Source: Rhodoplanes tepidamans
Lineage (GTDB): Bacteria; Pseudomonadota; Alphaproteobacteria; Rhizobiales; Xanthobacteraceae
Assembly: GCF_030813915.1 (NCBI RefSeq)
Contig: NZ_JAUSUJ010000030.1
Coordinates: 1-64,000, forward strand
DNA: 64,000 bases
Direction: 5' to 3'
Part shown: piece by piece, positions 52,506 through 60,685 of the stretch
Layout: every line of letters begins with the position of its first letter
Numbering within the stretch: position 1 is the first letter of the stretch
Notes under the pieces: model-generated
What the model was told of the DNA's origin: nothing
The model's input: the letters and a program-made list of their open reading frames with translations, nothing else
The model's database searches: none
Program-made: the position numbers and the translations under genes

Positions 52506-52870
52506 GCCGCGTCGCCTCCCATGGGGCCGCCGGCCTCGCCGAAGCGCGGCGCCGCCTGGTGGCGCACCGGCAGCAGCACCACGCCGGGCACCTGGCCGGA
52601 GGCGATCGCCACCAGCGTGGTGAGGTGATCCGACGGGATCGGCGGCTCGGCCGACGGCCGCGGCACGGCGCCGCCGAGGCCATCGTCGCGCGCCGCCAGC
52701 GCCGCCGCGAGATCGGCCTCCAGCTTCTCGGCCGCCTCGGCGCACAGATGCAGGGTCGCCGCGAAGTCTTCCTGCCCCTGCGGCGTGATCTCGTGGGTGC
52801 CGTTGCGAATGCGATCCGCCCAGAAGGCGAGCCGCGCCAGGTGCTGCGAGAGCGGGGGATCAGTGCGCAT
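52502..52870 (-). CDS. Hypothetical early phage protein
   Basis: 122 residues: SQHLARLAFWADRIRNGTHEITPQGQEDFAATLHLCAEAAEKLEADLAAALAARDDG, helical, followed by a Pro/Gly-rich tail. Not recognised. Starts one base after the stop of the neighbour. Confidence 0.68.
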   Translation of the reverse strand: MRTDPPLSQHLARLAFWADRIRNGTHEITPQGQEDFAATLHLCAEAAEKLEADLAAALAARDDGLGGAVPRPSAEPPIPSDHLTTLVAIASGQVPGVVLLPVRHQAAPRFGEAGGPMGGDAA

Positions 52871-52871
52871 G

Positions 52872-53147
52872 TCAGCCCTCCACCGGAGCGGCGGTCGACC
52901 AGCCGCGATGCCACAGGAAGGCGGCGTAGATGGCCACGTCGCGCGGATCGCCCTTGGCGACGTGCTCCATCAGGCCGCGGCGGCACTCCTCCTCCCAGTC
53001 GTCCCACAGCCAGCCGTCGGCGTGGCCGTATTTCAGCTCGGCCTCGCGGAACTTCGCCGCGAGCGCCTCGGCGAAGGTCGCGACGAGCTGCCGCGTGTTG
53101 ACGTGCAGCTCGGCCGGCACGGGAATGGTGATGTGTGTCGTGCGCAT
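52872..53147 (-). CDS. Hypothetical early phage protein
   Basis: 91 residues: TTHITIPVPAELHVNTRQLVATFAEALAAKFREAELKYGHADGWLWDDWEEECRRGLMEHV. The combination with GDPRDVAIYAAFLWHRGW is typical of small phage proteins of the 'DUF' type, possibly binding nucleic acids. Lies between the MuB-like gene and the hypothetical at 52502. Confidence 0.7.
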   Translation of the reverse strand: MRTTHITIPVPAELHVNTRQLVATFAEALAAKFREAELKYGHADGWLWDDWEEECRRGLMEHVAKGDPRDVAIYAAFLWHRGWSTAAPVEG

Positions 53148-53158
53148 GATCCCCTCCC

Positions 53159-54232
53159 TCACGCGGCCGCGCCGCGCGGCTCCTCGCCGCTGCGGTCGGC
53201 CCAGGCGGCGCGGACGTGATCGATGGCGAGCGGCTGGCCGCGGGTGGCGGCCATGATGGTCGCGAGCCGGATGGTCTTGTCGACCTGACCGAGCGCGCCG
53301 GGCTTGCGGGCGATGCCGTGCAGCAGGCGGCGCGCCTCGCGGTCCTCGATCGACCAGGCGTCGAGCAGCGCCTCGACGTCGGCGTGCTGCGGCGACAGGC
53401 GGTGCACCCGCTTGCCGATGCGGCGGTGGATCTGGCCGTGGCCGGGCTTGGGCTCGCCGCGCCCGAAGCGCGAGAAGACCTCGTCGTTGCCGAGCAGGGC
53501 GATGCCGCAGCCGTACTCGTCGAGGAAGTAGCGCAGCTGGTTGATCGAGAGATCCGAGAGGTTCTGCGCCTCGTCGACGATCAGCAGCGTGTGGCGGCCG
53601 TTGCGCTTGAGGCGCTGACCGATCGAGCGGTCGAGCCGGCCGGGATTGCGCTCCGTCACGTCGAGCGCGATGGCGAGCTCCTGCAGCATCGCGTGGGTTC
53701 CGGCCGTGGTCGGCCGCATCGTCACCAGGAACACGTTCGGCCGCGACTCGGCGAAGTGGCGGGCCGTGGTCGTCTTGCCCATGCCGGCGCCGAGCGTGAC
53801 GATCACCATCTCGGGCATCATCTGGGCGTAGAGCAGCGTGTCGACCACGGACTGCGAGGTCGGCGTCGTCACGTAGCCGGGCGCCTCCGGGATCGCGGCG
53901 GCAGCCGTCTTCATCTCCTCGACCGAGTCGAGCCACTTCACGACGCGTTCGGTGATCGCGTCGGTCTGGCCCGTGTACGTGCCGTCGTACCAGGGCGAGA
54001 GAGTGCCGAGCGGCACGGCGCTGCGGCGCGCGACCTCGGATTTCGACCACCGCTCGCGCGTGGCGATCTCTCGCACCTTCTCGCGCGTGACGGACCACAC
54101 GTTGTACGTGATGGTGTCGCGCGGGGCCGGCTCGCCCTTCGGCGGGCCCCACACCTCGGCCTTCGCGGCCGGGGCCGCCGGCGCCGCCGGCGCGGCGGAG
54201 TCGGGCTTGCTGATCGTCTCGATCATCATCAT
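53159..54232 (-). CDS. MuB-like AAA+ ATPase, target-DNA activator
   Basis: 357 residues. An N-terminal helix-turn-helix (VREIATRERWSKSEVARRSAVPLGTLSPW) precedes an AAA+ core with Walker A LGAGMGKTT and Walker B LLIVDEAQNLSDL, sensor LLGNDEVFSRF and a winged-helix end. MuB-type proteins coat target DNA and deliver it to the transposase, and they give target immunity. Begins with Met-Met-Met and an Ala/Pro-rich leader; 44 bp from the transposase. Confidence 0.92.
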   Translation of the reverse strand: MMMIETISKPDSAAPAAPAAPAAKAEVWGPPKGEPAPRDTITYNVWSVTREKVREIATRERWSKSEVARRSAVPLGTLSPWYDGTYTGQTDAITERVVKWLDSVEEMKTAAAAIPEAPGYVTTPTSQSVVDTLLYAQMMPEMVIVTLGAGMGKTTTARHFAESRPNVFLVTMRPTTAGTHAMLQELAIALDVTERNPGRLDRSIGQRLKRNGRHTLLIVDEAQNLSDLSINQLRYFLDEYGCGIALLGNDEVFSRFGRGEPKPGHGQIHRRIGKRVHRLSPQHADVEALLDAWSIEDREARRLLHGIARKPGALGQVDKTIRLATIMAATRGQPLAIDHVRAAWADRSGEEPRGAAA

Positions 54233-54276
54233 CTGTCTCCTGCTTGGTTGTCACTTCGGGGCGGTCGCCCGGCCGG

Positions 54277-56250
54277 TCAGGCCGGTGCGCCGCCCTCGTC
54301 TTTTTCACGCCGCGCGAACGGCACCACGCCGCGCGCCTCGCACTCGCGCAGCAGCGCGCCGACGCCGGTGCCGAGATCGGGCTCTGCCTCGGTCTCGGCC
54401 GGGGCGGCGATCGCCTGCGCGGCCGCGGCGCGGCGGCCGCCGACCACCAGCCGCACCACCTTGGGCGAGGGCGGCGGCGCGGCCGGCGCGGCACGCGGCG
54501 CCAGCCGGGCCAGGTCCTCGGCCGTGAGCGTGATCGAGAGGTCGCGCGCCTCGCGCAGCGCGCGCAGATAGGCCTTGCGCTTGCGCGCGTGCTCGCGCGC
54601 GGCGGCGATGTCGTCGAAGCCGGCGCTCTCGATGCAATCGGCCTGCGCGATGAAGCGGCCGTCGAGCGTGTAGGCGGCCACGGGCTCGAGCAGGTTGTCG
54701 GGATCGAAGCGGACGACCAGCTTCTTGCCGATGTGGTCGACCAGCGCCGCGGACCAGTAGCGGCTCTCGGCGAGGTAGAGGCTGCCGTCGGGCTGGCGCG
54801 CCGTGACGGCCTCGGCCGCCAGCATCAGCTCGTGCAGCTGCACGGGCGATGCCTTGCGCACCAGCGTGTGCGGGTGCTCATAGGACTCGCGGAACGTCTC
54901 GTCGAAGGAGCGCCCCTTGGCCGTGGCGGTGCGCCGGCCGGGCCGCGCGTTGTGGCGAGCGATCTCGGCCGCCACGAGCGCCTGGAACTCGGCCAGCGGC
55001 ACGGCGGCCGAGCCGTAGTTGTCCGGCTTCGCGGTGGGCTTGTTGCCCGTGTAGGCGCCGGCGCAGGCCGGATGCTTCGAGATCGTCTCGGTGAGGTCGC
55101 GGAACGCGCGCTCGATCGGCTTCGCCTGTCCGTGATAGGGCGTCGCCCAGTGCACCTGGATGCCCAGGCCGGTGAGGATGCCCTCCGGCTCGTCGGCCCT
55201 GATCTTGAAGCGGTAGCGCGTCTCCTGCCGGCCCGTCATCCACTTCGAGGCAAAGGCGCGGCCGTTGTCGAGCCATGCCCGCTCGGGCAGGCCGAAGCTC
55301 TCGACCGCGTCCCGGAAGGCGAGCCTGACCGCGTGCCAGGACTCCGAGCGGTCGAGCCGGTGCCCGACGATCTTGCCCGAATAGAGGTCCTGGACCGCGA
55401 TCAGCACCGGGCGGGCTTCGGTGCCGTCCGGCCAGCGGACGAACACGTCGAAGGTGTGACCGTCGGCGTTGACGGCCTCCATGGCGCGGAACACCGAGCG
55501 ATCGCGGGTCTGCGCCGGATAGGTGCGGGCCGCCGCCTCCGATCCCTTGCGCAGCAGCGTGCGCAGGCCGCGCGGGAATTCCTTCTCGATGCGGCGCTGA
55601 AGGGTCTTCGCGCTGGGGATCGGCGCCCAGCCCTGTGCCTCGGCCGCCTGCATCATGCGGCCGTGGGAGCCCGAGAACGCCGGCTGCTCCGGGCGAAGAT
55701 AGTCGGCGACCAGATAGGCCCAGGCCTGCGGATGGCAGTCGGCCGTGGCGGTGCGGCCGGCGTGGCGCGGGGCGAGCGCGGCGAGGCGGTCGCTCGCCGG
55801 CACCTCGGCGGCGGCGCGCAGCCAGCCCCACAGCGTCGAGGCGGAGACGCCGGTCTCCCGCGCCACCAGTGCCACGGCGACCTGCCGCGCCATACCGCGC
55901 GACAGGAGGTCGATCCGGTCGACCGCCGCGAGCTTGTCGCGGGCCTCCTGCTTGGCGCGATCGGAGAGCGTGGCGAAGCGGTCCCACAAGGCGGAGAGGC
56001 GGGCCGAGCGGGCCTGTGCCGGATCGACGTCGTCCGACATCTCCCGGGCGACGAGCTTCGCCTGGACGTCGGCCGGGAACTTGCTGATGTGGTATTCCCA
56101 CCCGCCGCCTTTTCCCTCACGCCGGCGGCACCGCCGCGTGTCGGCGCGCCAACCCTCGCGCTCGACCAGGCGTGACAACGCACCCATGTCGGTCGGCAGC
56201 GCCAGAGAGCCCACGTCGAGAAGCTCGGCCAGGGTGAACCACTCGCGCAT
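54277..56250 (-). CDS. MuA-like DDE transposase
   Basis: 657 residues. The N-terminus has Mu-type DNA-binding domains (EWFTLAELLDVGSLALPTDMGALSRLVEREGW) and the catalytic core shows Asp263 (NADGH), Asp328 (WLDNGR) and Glu380 (IERAFR), spaced 65 and 52, very close to MuA's 67 and 56. The rest follows MuA with a C-terminal MuB/ClpX-contact region. The protein would bind the GGACAC(A/T)TGA sites at both ends and insert with a 5-bp duplication, exactly as seen. One-base overlap with the upstream gene. Confidence 0.95.
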   Translation of the reverse strand: MREWFTLAELLDVGSLALPTDMGALSRLVEREGWRADTRRCRRREGKGGGWEYHISKFPADVQAKLVAREMSDDVDPAQARSARLSALWDRFATLSDRAKQEARDKLAAVDRIDLLSRGMARQVAVALVARETGVSASTLWGWLRAAAEVPASDRLAALAPRHAGRTATADCHPQAWAYLVADYLRPEQPAFSGSHGRMMQAAEAQGWAPIPSAKTLQRRIEKEFPRGLRTLLRKGSEAAARTYPAQTRDRSVFRAMEAVNADGHTFDVFVRWPDGTEARPVLIAVQDLYSGKIVGHRLDRSESWHAVRLAFRDAVESFGLPERAWLDNGRAFASKWMTGRQETRYRFKIRADEPEGILTGLGIQVHWATPYHGQAKPIERAFRDLTETISKHPACAGAYTGNKPTAKPDNYGSAAVPLAEFQALVAAEIARHNARPGRRTATAKGRSFDETFRESYEHPHTLVRKASPVQLHELMLAAEAVTARQPDGSLYLAESRYWSAALVDHIGKKLVVRFDPDNLLEPVAAYTLDGRFIAQADCIESAGFDDIAAAREHARKRKAYLRALREARDLSITLTAEDLARLAPRAAPAAPPPSPKVVRLVVGGRRAAAAQAIAAPAETEAEPDLGTGVGALLRECEARGVVPFARREKDEGGAPA

Positions 56251-56753
56251 CAGCGGGCACTCCGCCGGTGAGCGACGGCGACGGGCCGCGCCTTCAGCTC
56301 ACGCCGCAAGGCGCGGATCTGCTCGTCGACTCGCTGCTGTTCCTGTTGAAGGAGGCCGAGCTGCGCCAGGTGGGCCTCGCGGCCCTGCATCACGATCAGG
56401 CCGTCGTCCTCGACGAGCACGTCCCACAGCCACGTCGCACCCGTGACCCGGATGAAGGCCTTCAGGCGCACGATGCCGATGTCGTGCTCGGGCTTCGCCG
56501 GCGCCGTGAACGCATAGAGCGCCGCTTCGGTGATCTGCCGCCCGACGATCTCGGACATGCGGGCGGCGACCACCGCGGCGCTCTCGTGATGCTCGCGCAG
56601 GGCACGACCGAGTGCGGTCTTGAACTTCAGCGAGATGTCGACATCCAGCACGGCCGTCCGGTCCCGGACCGGGAACAGCGCACCGGCCGGCACGGCGGCC
56701 GCGTAGGCGAAGAGATCGCCCTGTCCGGTGACTGGCTTCTTGCGCTTGGTCAC
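56250..56753 (-). CDS. Hypothetical early phage protein, possible HTH
   Basis: 167 residues from GTG 56753. An N-terminal charged leader (KRKKPVTGQGDLFAYA), then ALREHHESAAVVAARMSEIVGRQITEAALYAFT, which could be a helix-turn-helix, and a C-terminal coiled coil (LLQQEQQRVDEQIRALRRELKAR). It sits between the ParB-domain and transposase genes, so it may take part in replicative transposition. Not recognised. Confidence 0.7.
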   Translation of the reverse strand: MTKRKKPVTGQGDLFAYAAAVPAGALFPVRDRTAVLDVDISLKFKTALGRALREHHESAAVVAARMSEIVGRQITEAALYAFTAPAKPEHDIGIVRLKAFIRVTGATWLWDVLVEDDGLIVMQGREAHLAQLGLLQQEQQRVDEQIRALRRELKARPVAVAHRRSAR

Positions 56754-56788
56754 GGGTGGCCCCCCGGCCCCGAGGAGAGGTGCGGACG

Positions 56789-57616
56789 TCAGGCTTTGCC
56801 GATGTGGGCTTGGAAGCGCCGCTTCACCTTGTTGGAGGCGCGCGACCAGGCGCCGACCAGGGCGCGGTAGACCGCCTCGTCGGCGTCCTCCTCCGGCTTC
56901 AGGCCGGCGGCCCGCAGGGCGGCGGACAGCGAGAAGCCGTCCAGGTCGCCGCCGATCTGCCCCAGGACCGCCTCGCGCTCGTCGTCGGACAGCCGCGCCA
57001 GAGCCTGGAGCTGCGTCTGATTGTCCGCGACGGAGGTCCTGCGAAGCAGCGCGATCGTGTCGGGCCCGAGCTTCTCGGCCAACTCGCATGCGCGCTGGAT
57101 CGTACGCTCGGACAACCCGCATTTTTCGGCCGCGTCGGCCGAGAAGCGATCAAGTCGCCAAGTTGGCGACTTGAAATTATCTTTTGTCTTCTGAGACTTC
57201 CTGTCTCCGCCATGAGCCGCCGCAGGGTTGAGCTGCTCCCACACCCGCTTGCGCTCCCAGAGGAACACGGCACGGTCGAGCGCCGTCAGCTCGGCCCGGA
57301 TCAGGTTCTCGTCGATCTCGGCGAGCCGGGCCTCGAGGTCGTTGCGCTGCACGACCTTGGAGAGGATGTGGCTCCAGCCGCAGAGCTTGGCCGCGGCAAG
57401 GCGGTGCCCGCCGGCCGTGAGCTTGTAGCGGCCGCCGTCGATCGGCCGGATGTCGATCGCGGTGTCCTGGCCGCGCTCCTCGAACGAGGCGGCGATCGCC
57501 GCGGCCCAATCCGGGTCGACCGGGCGCAGGCGATCGCTGTCGTCGATCAGCGCGATCTCGACGAGGGTCGTGTCCTCCGGCTGCGGAAGGGACGCGGGTG
57601 CGGGAGACGTGCTCAT
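56789..57616 (-). CDS. ParB/Srx-fold DNA-binding protein
   Basis: 275 residues. It has a ParB-like N-terminal domain (DIRPIDGGRYKLTAGGHRLAAAKLCGW, with the GxHR motif) and a helix-turn-helix middle (FSADAAEKCGLSERTIQRACELAEKLG). Close to the ParB-type proteins of Mu-like phages in alphaproteobacteria. With no ParA or parS nearby, plasmid-like partitioning is unlikely; I infer regulation or replication. ATGA overlap with its upstream neighbour. Confidence 0.85.
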   Translation of the reverse strand: MSTSPAPASLPQPEDTTLVEIALIDDSDRLRPVDPDWAAAIAASFEERGQDTAIDIRPIDGGRYKLTAGGHRLAAAKLCGWSHILSKVVQRNDLEARLAEIDENLIRAELTALDRAVFLWERKRVWEQLNPAAAHGGDRKSQKTKDNFKSPTWRLDRFSADAAEKCGLSERTIQRACELAEKLGPDTIALLRRTSVADNQTQLQALARLSDDEREAVLGQIGGDLDGFSLSAALRAAGLKPEEDADEAVYRALVGAWSRASNKVKRRFQAHIGKA

Positions 57617-57891
57617 TGGCGCTCGCTGTACGGTTCTGTGGGATCGGAGAGGTCGGGGGCGCCGTGGGCGGCGACCATGGCGTCGTGCTGCAGGCGGGCG
57701 CGGCCGGGCGTCTCGTCGTTCAGCAGCTTGACCAGCGTCTCGCGGGCGGCGCGCAGCGCCAGCACGTGGCGCTGCTTCAGCTCCAGCTCGGGGCCGGTGA
57801 GACCCTCGCGCTGCTGCTGCCGCACCCGCGCCCGCTCGCCGGCATGCGCCAGCGTGACGGCCTGCAGCTGCTCGGCCAGCGAGGCGCTCAT
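57613..57891 (-). CDS. Hypothetical early protein, helical
   Basis: 92 residues from ATG 57891, within the ATGA-coupled early string. Helical, rich in Ala/Glu/Arg (EQLQAVTLAHAGERARVRQQQREGL, LALRAARETLVKLLND). Not recognised. May be a subunit of the ParB-domain protein's complex. Confidence 0.65.
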   Translation of the reverse strand: MSASLAEQLQAVTLAHAGERARVRQQQREGLTGPELELKQRHVLALRAARETLVKLLNDETPGRARLQHDAMVAAHGAPDLSDPTEPYSERQ

Positions 57892-58262
57892 GGCCGCCGC
57901 CATGGTTCCGGCTCGAGCCGGACCGCCCGGACGTAATCCATCCAGGGTGTGTCGTGCCCCCGCATGCCCTCGCTGGCGGCCTTCTTCGCGACCGCTTCGG
58001 CCGTGACCGGGTGGTGGCCGATCCCCAGAATCTCTTCGAGCTTCGCGGCGCGAAGCCTGTAATAGGGCCGTTGATAGACCTCGACCGCATCGAGGAGGGC
58101 TTCGTCGACCAGGCAGCGCACCCGGACCAAATCTACGGCGGGCTGCTCGAGCGCGAAGACGATCTGCCACGGCGCGTTGCCGGCGCCGTCGGCTGTCGCC
58201 ATCTGGGTGGCTTCCACCACCGCTCTGACCCGGTTCTGGAGGGACAGTCGCTTCTTGCTCAT
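57888..58262 (-). CDS. Hypothetical early protein
   Basis: 124 residues: SKKRLSLQNRVRAVVEATQMATADGAGNAPWQIVFALEQPAVDLVRVRCLVDEALLDAVEVYQRPYYRLRAAKLEEILGIG. Basic N-terminus and helical core; not recognised. ATGA overlap with both neighbours. Confidence 0.68.
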   Translation of the reverse strand: MSKKRLSLQNRVRAVVEATQMATADGAGNAPWQIVFALEQPAVDLVRVRCLVDEALLDAVEVYQRPYYRLRAAKLEEILGIGHHPVTAEAVAKKAASEGMRGHDTPWMDYVRAVRLEPEPWRRP

Positions 58263-58399
58263 GGCAGCCCCGCGAGGCTGTCGGTCGGCAGCGTCCAGAT
58301 CGTCCAGGCGCTCCAGGCGATCATGATCACCACGACCGCCAGGCCGAAGCCGGTCAGCACGTCGGCGACGTCGTCCAAGGCGGTGCGGGGCGCGCTCAT
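58259..58399 (-). CDS. Single-span membrane protein 3 of 3
   Basis: 46 residues with one membrane segment (VLTGFGLAVVVIMIAWSAWTIW). It follows the two other small membrane proteins with 4-bp overlaps. The three could be a superinfection exclusion, antiholin or early-inhibitor set. Not recognised. Confidence 0.6.
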   Translation of the reverse strand: MSAPRTALDDVADVLTGFGLAVVVIMIAWSAWTIWTLPTDSLAGLP

Positions 58400-58545
58400 G
58401 GCAGCACCGCGACGTGGATGACCGCGATCTGGATGACGGCGGCGAAGCCGCGGCCGGCGCCGTCGATCAGGCGCGAGCCGACGATCGCCGCGAGGGCGAG
58501 GCACGCGGCGACGTCGACCGCGGCGGTGATCAGGAGGGCTCTCAC
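58396..58545 (-). CDS. Small membrane protein 2 of 3
   Basis: 49 residues from GTG 58545, overlapping the previous stop as GTGA and the next start as ATGA, which makes it likely real despite its size. Two hydrophobic segments (LLITAAVDVAACLALAAIVG, AAVIQIAVIHVAVL). Not recognised. Confidence 0.6.
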   Translation of the reverse strand: MRALLITAAVDVAACLALAAIVGSRLIDGAGRGFAAVIQIAVIHVAVLP

Positions 58546-58700
58546 AGCACCAGCCCTCCGCGGATCAGGGCCTGATGGATCACGGCCGAGACCGTGAGCC
58601 AGGCGCAGGTGAGCGCGACGACGACGATCAGCACCAGCCAGAACCGGGCGCAGCGGTTGTCCGAAGTCGACGGCACCTGCTCGAAGCGATGGAGGGTCAT
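58542..58700 (-). CDS. Small membrane protein 1 of 3
   Basis: 52 residues. Cationic N-terminus then FWLVLIVVVALTCAWLTVSAVI; a type II or single-span protein. ATGA overlap with the upstream zinc-motif gene. Confidence 0.62.
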   Translation of the reverse strand: MTLHRFEQVPSTSDNRCARFWLVLIVVVALTCAWLTVSAVIHQALIRGGLVL

Positions 58701-59038
58701 GCGGGCCTCGCGACGATGAGCAGCGGCGCGCCGCAGTGCGGGCAGCAGGCGGGCGACGATGCGGTGGCGGGAACGACGCCGGCGGGCGGAGCCGGATGGC
58801 GCGGCGCGAAGCCGCGCGCCAGGCCGAGCTTCGCCCAGCGGTAGAAGGTGGTACGCGGGATCGGCTCGAGGCCGAGCGCGTGCAGGCGCACGTTGAAGGC
58901 CGCGTGGATCGCCTTCTGCGTCATCCGGCGATCGCGCAGCCGGGCGACCGCCTCGATCACCGCGTGGTCGGCGAGCGGCGGCAGCATGTCCACGGTCCCG
59001 AGCGCACCCCGCCCGTCGGCCTCGTCGCGGCGCGCCAT
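58697..59038 (-). CDS. Hypothetical phage regulatory protein with HTH and Cys pair
   Basis: 113 residues, next to ner. The middle (HAVIEAVARLRDRRMTQKAIHAAFNVRLHALGLEPIPRTTFYRWAKLG) looks like a helix-turn-helix, and a C-terminal CCPHCG could bind zinc. Probably an early regulator or a transposition accessory. Starts 2 bp from the ner stop. Confidence 0.72.
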   Translation of the reverse strand: MARRDEADGRGALGTVDMLPPLADHAVIEAVARLRDRRMTQKAIHAAFNVRLHALGLEPIPRTTFYRWAKLGLARGFAPRHPAPPAGVVPATASSPACCPHCGAPLLIVARPA

Positions 59039-59040
59039 GT

Positions 59041-59355
59041 CTAGGCCCTCCCGCGCTTTCGACTGGACTTGCCGGGCGGGTTGGTGTGACCTTCGCCACG
59101 CGGCCGGCGGCGGCGTCGGCGAGTCTTCGGGCCGATCAGCTCGCCGGCCGCGTCGAACCACTGCGGCCACAGCTCGTGCAGGGGCACGCCGATGAAGTCG
59201 GCGATGATCCTGTTCGAGGGCGTCCGCGGATAGCCGAGCGAGGTCCGCAGCGCCGACACGCAGTAGCCGTGCCTGAGGCTGAGCTGGGCGAGGTTCGAGC
59301 CCTTCTTGCGCACTGCGGCGACGATGTCGGCGCGGTGCCATCCGGTATTGGTCAT
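59041..59355 (-). CDS. ner: Ner/Nlp-like repressor
   Basis: 104 residues, with the Mu Ner/Nlp fold: WHRADIVAAVRKKGSNLAQLSLRHGYCVSALRTSLGYPRTPSNRIIADFIGVPLHELWPQWF. Ner shuts off the early promoter when replication starts. ATG 59355; the longer frame starting at 59376 is unlikely. It is the first gene of the early operon, divergent from the c-type repressor. A basic Arg/Lys tail (TRRRRRRPRG) follows the domain. Confidence 0.92.
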   Translation of the reverse strand: MTNTGWHRADIVAAVRKKGSNLAQLSLRHGYCVSALRTSLGYPRTPSNRIIADFIGVPLHELWPQWFDAAGELIGPKTRRRRRRPRGEGHTNPPGKSSRKRGRA

Positions 59356-59419
59356 GGAGAGAGCCCCGGGCACCACCCGGCGGTGGTGCCATCCGTTGGA
59401 AGTGACCTAGGCGTCAGTA

Positions 59420-59435
59420 ATCCAAAACTTTGGAT
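59420..59435. promoter_or_regulatory. Probable operator in the divergent repressor-ner region
   Basis: Palindrome ATCCAAA-AC-TTTGGAT with an extra half site CTGGATTT at 59454-59461. It is in the 119-bp gap between the ner and repressor starts. The region is notably AT rich compared with the rest and should hold both divergent promoters. Repressor or Ner binding is inferred. Confidence 0.6.
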
Positions 59436-59474
59436 TCGCGTCAAGTTAAAAAGCTGGATTTGACGGAACTACTG

Positions 59475-60146
59475 ATGGCGCGCGCCGACGAGCTGTGGGA
59501 GTTGACCCGGACAGGCCTGTTCGACCGGCTCAAGAGGGCCGTTCAGGACGCGGGTGGAAACGCTTTTGTTTCAGCACGTTCCGGTGTTCCTCTGAGCACC
59601 TTGAACACCTATCTGGCGGGCGCCACGATGCCGAGCCTGGCGAAGCTCGCGAGCGTCGCCAGGGCGTGCGGAATTTCGTTGGACTATCTGGTCACGGGAA
59701 AAGGCGAGGCCGTCGAGACTACAAAAAACTGGCCGGAAAGATTAATACTAATACAAAGTCTTGCATTCAGGGCCTCGGCCGGGGACGGATTGCTGATCGT
59801 CGACGAAGAATCCGAGACGACGCCGTTTCCGAGACAGATTCTGGACCGGCTCGGTCTCAAGGCCTCGAAGGTGCGCCTCCTCGAGGCGGCCGGAAACTCC
59901 ATGTCGCCGACGATCGAGGACGGCGACCCGCTGCTCGTCGAGCTCGGCGAGACCAGCGTCGCCGACGGGCGAATCTACGTGTTCACGATCGGGGACCAGG
60001 TCCTCGTGAAACGCCTCCGCCGCCGCGGCAGCTGCCTGCTGATGCGCGCCGACAACAGAGAGCTGTATCCAGACGAGGAAGATGTCCCGACGGTTGAACC
60101 GGTTCGGATCATCGGTAGAGTGCGATGGGTCGGGCGCAGCCTGTGA
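59475..60146 (+). CDS. Lysogeny repressor: HTH + S24 LexA-like self-cleaving domain
   Basis: 223 residues, c-repressor of the lysogen. An XRE-type HTH (FVSARSGVPLSTLNTYLAGATMPSLAKLASVARACGISL) is followed by an S24 peptidase-like domain with Ser142 (GNSMSPTI) and Lys179 (LVKRL), 37 apart as in LexA. A candidate Ala102-Gly103 cleavage bond lies 40 residues before Ser142. RecA-stimulated cleavage and SOS induction are therefore likely, unlike the repressor of Mu itself. Start is ATG 59475; TTG 59430 is the alternative. Confidence 0.9.
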   Translation: MARADELWELTRTGLFDRLKRAVQDAGGNAFVSARSGVPLSTLNTYLAGATMPSLAKLASVARACGISLDYLVTGKGEAVETTKNWPERLILIQSLAFRASAGDGLLIVDEESETTPFPRQILDRLGLKASKVRLLEAAGNSMSPTIEDGDPLLVELGETSVADGRIYVFTIGDQVLVKRLRRRGSCLLMRADNRELYPDEEDVPTVEPVRIIGRVRWVGRSL

Positions 60147-60157
60147 GGGAGGGGACC

Positions 60158-60682
60158 ATGTCGCCGGTTTTGGGAAAATGGCTTTCCGGGCTTTTCGTGT
60201 CAGGGTTCTTGGCCTTCGCGTCGCCGTGTGTGGCGCAGCCGAACAGCGGGCTTCGTGTCGATGGGATCGCCGCGCCCTTCAACAAGGCGGCCGAGCGGCT
60301 CGGGCTCGCTGTGCGACTGGCATTGGAGAGCTGCAAGACAGACAAGCTCCAGGCATGCCGATATGCGGCTGGAACCGGCGTCGGCGTCGTTTCCGGCTCG
60401 ATGCCGGATCGGCGCGCGTTGCGGACACTGTCGGTCGCGGCTCAGCCGGACAAGGCGGAGGCCGTTCTCGGCGGGCTCAAGTTCCTCGCGACCATCACGG
60501 TGTTGATGGCGATCCTGTCTCCGGAAGCCGACCGCTCGGAGCTCGACGCTGCGGCGGCCAACCTGCTCGAGGCCGTCGGCAAGAAGGACCGGCTCGACGC
60601 CGAGGTGATGTTCCGCGGCGTGCGCTACCAGGTCATGATGCTGCCGGGGATCGGGGCGATGGCGTCGATCGAGCGGCCCTGA
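60158..60682 (+). CDS. Secreted protein co-transcribed with the repressor
   Basis: 174 residues, with a type I signal peptide (LSGLFVSGFLAFASPCVAQP) and probable cleavage after VA or CVA. The mature protein is helical (AAPFNKAAERLGLAVRLAL, then SELDAAAANLLEAVGKK). GGGAGGGG ribosome-binding site, 11 bp after the repressor stop, so expected in the lysogen. It may be a lysogenic conversion or exclusion factor. Family unknown. Confidence 0.82.
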   Translation: MSPVLGKWLSGLFVSGFLAFASPCVAQPNSGLRVDGIAAPFNKAAERLGLAVRLALESCKTDKLQACRYAAGTGVGVVSGSMPDRRALRTLSVAAQPDKAEAVLGGLKFLATITVLMAILSPEADRSELDAAAANLLEAVGKKDRLDAEVMFRGVRYQVMMLPGIGAMASIERP

Positions 60683-60685
60683 GAT

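Noticed and set aside
56789-57616. Plasmid-type partition system
   Set aside because: A ParB-domain protein is present but there is no ParA gene or parS-like repeat; it lies in a Mu-type early operon.
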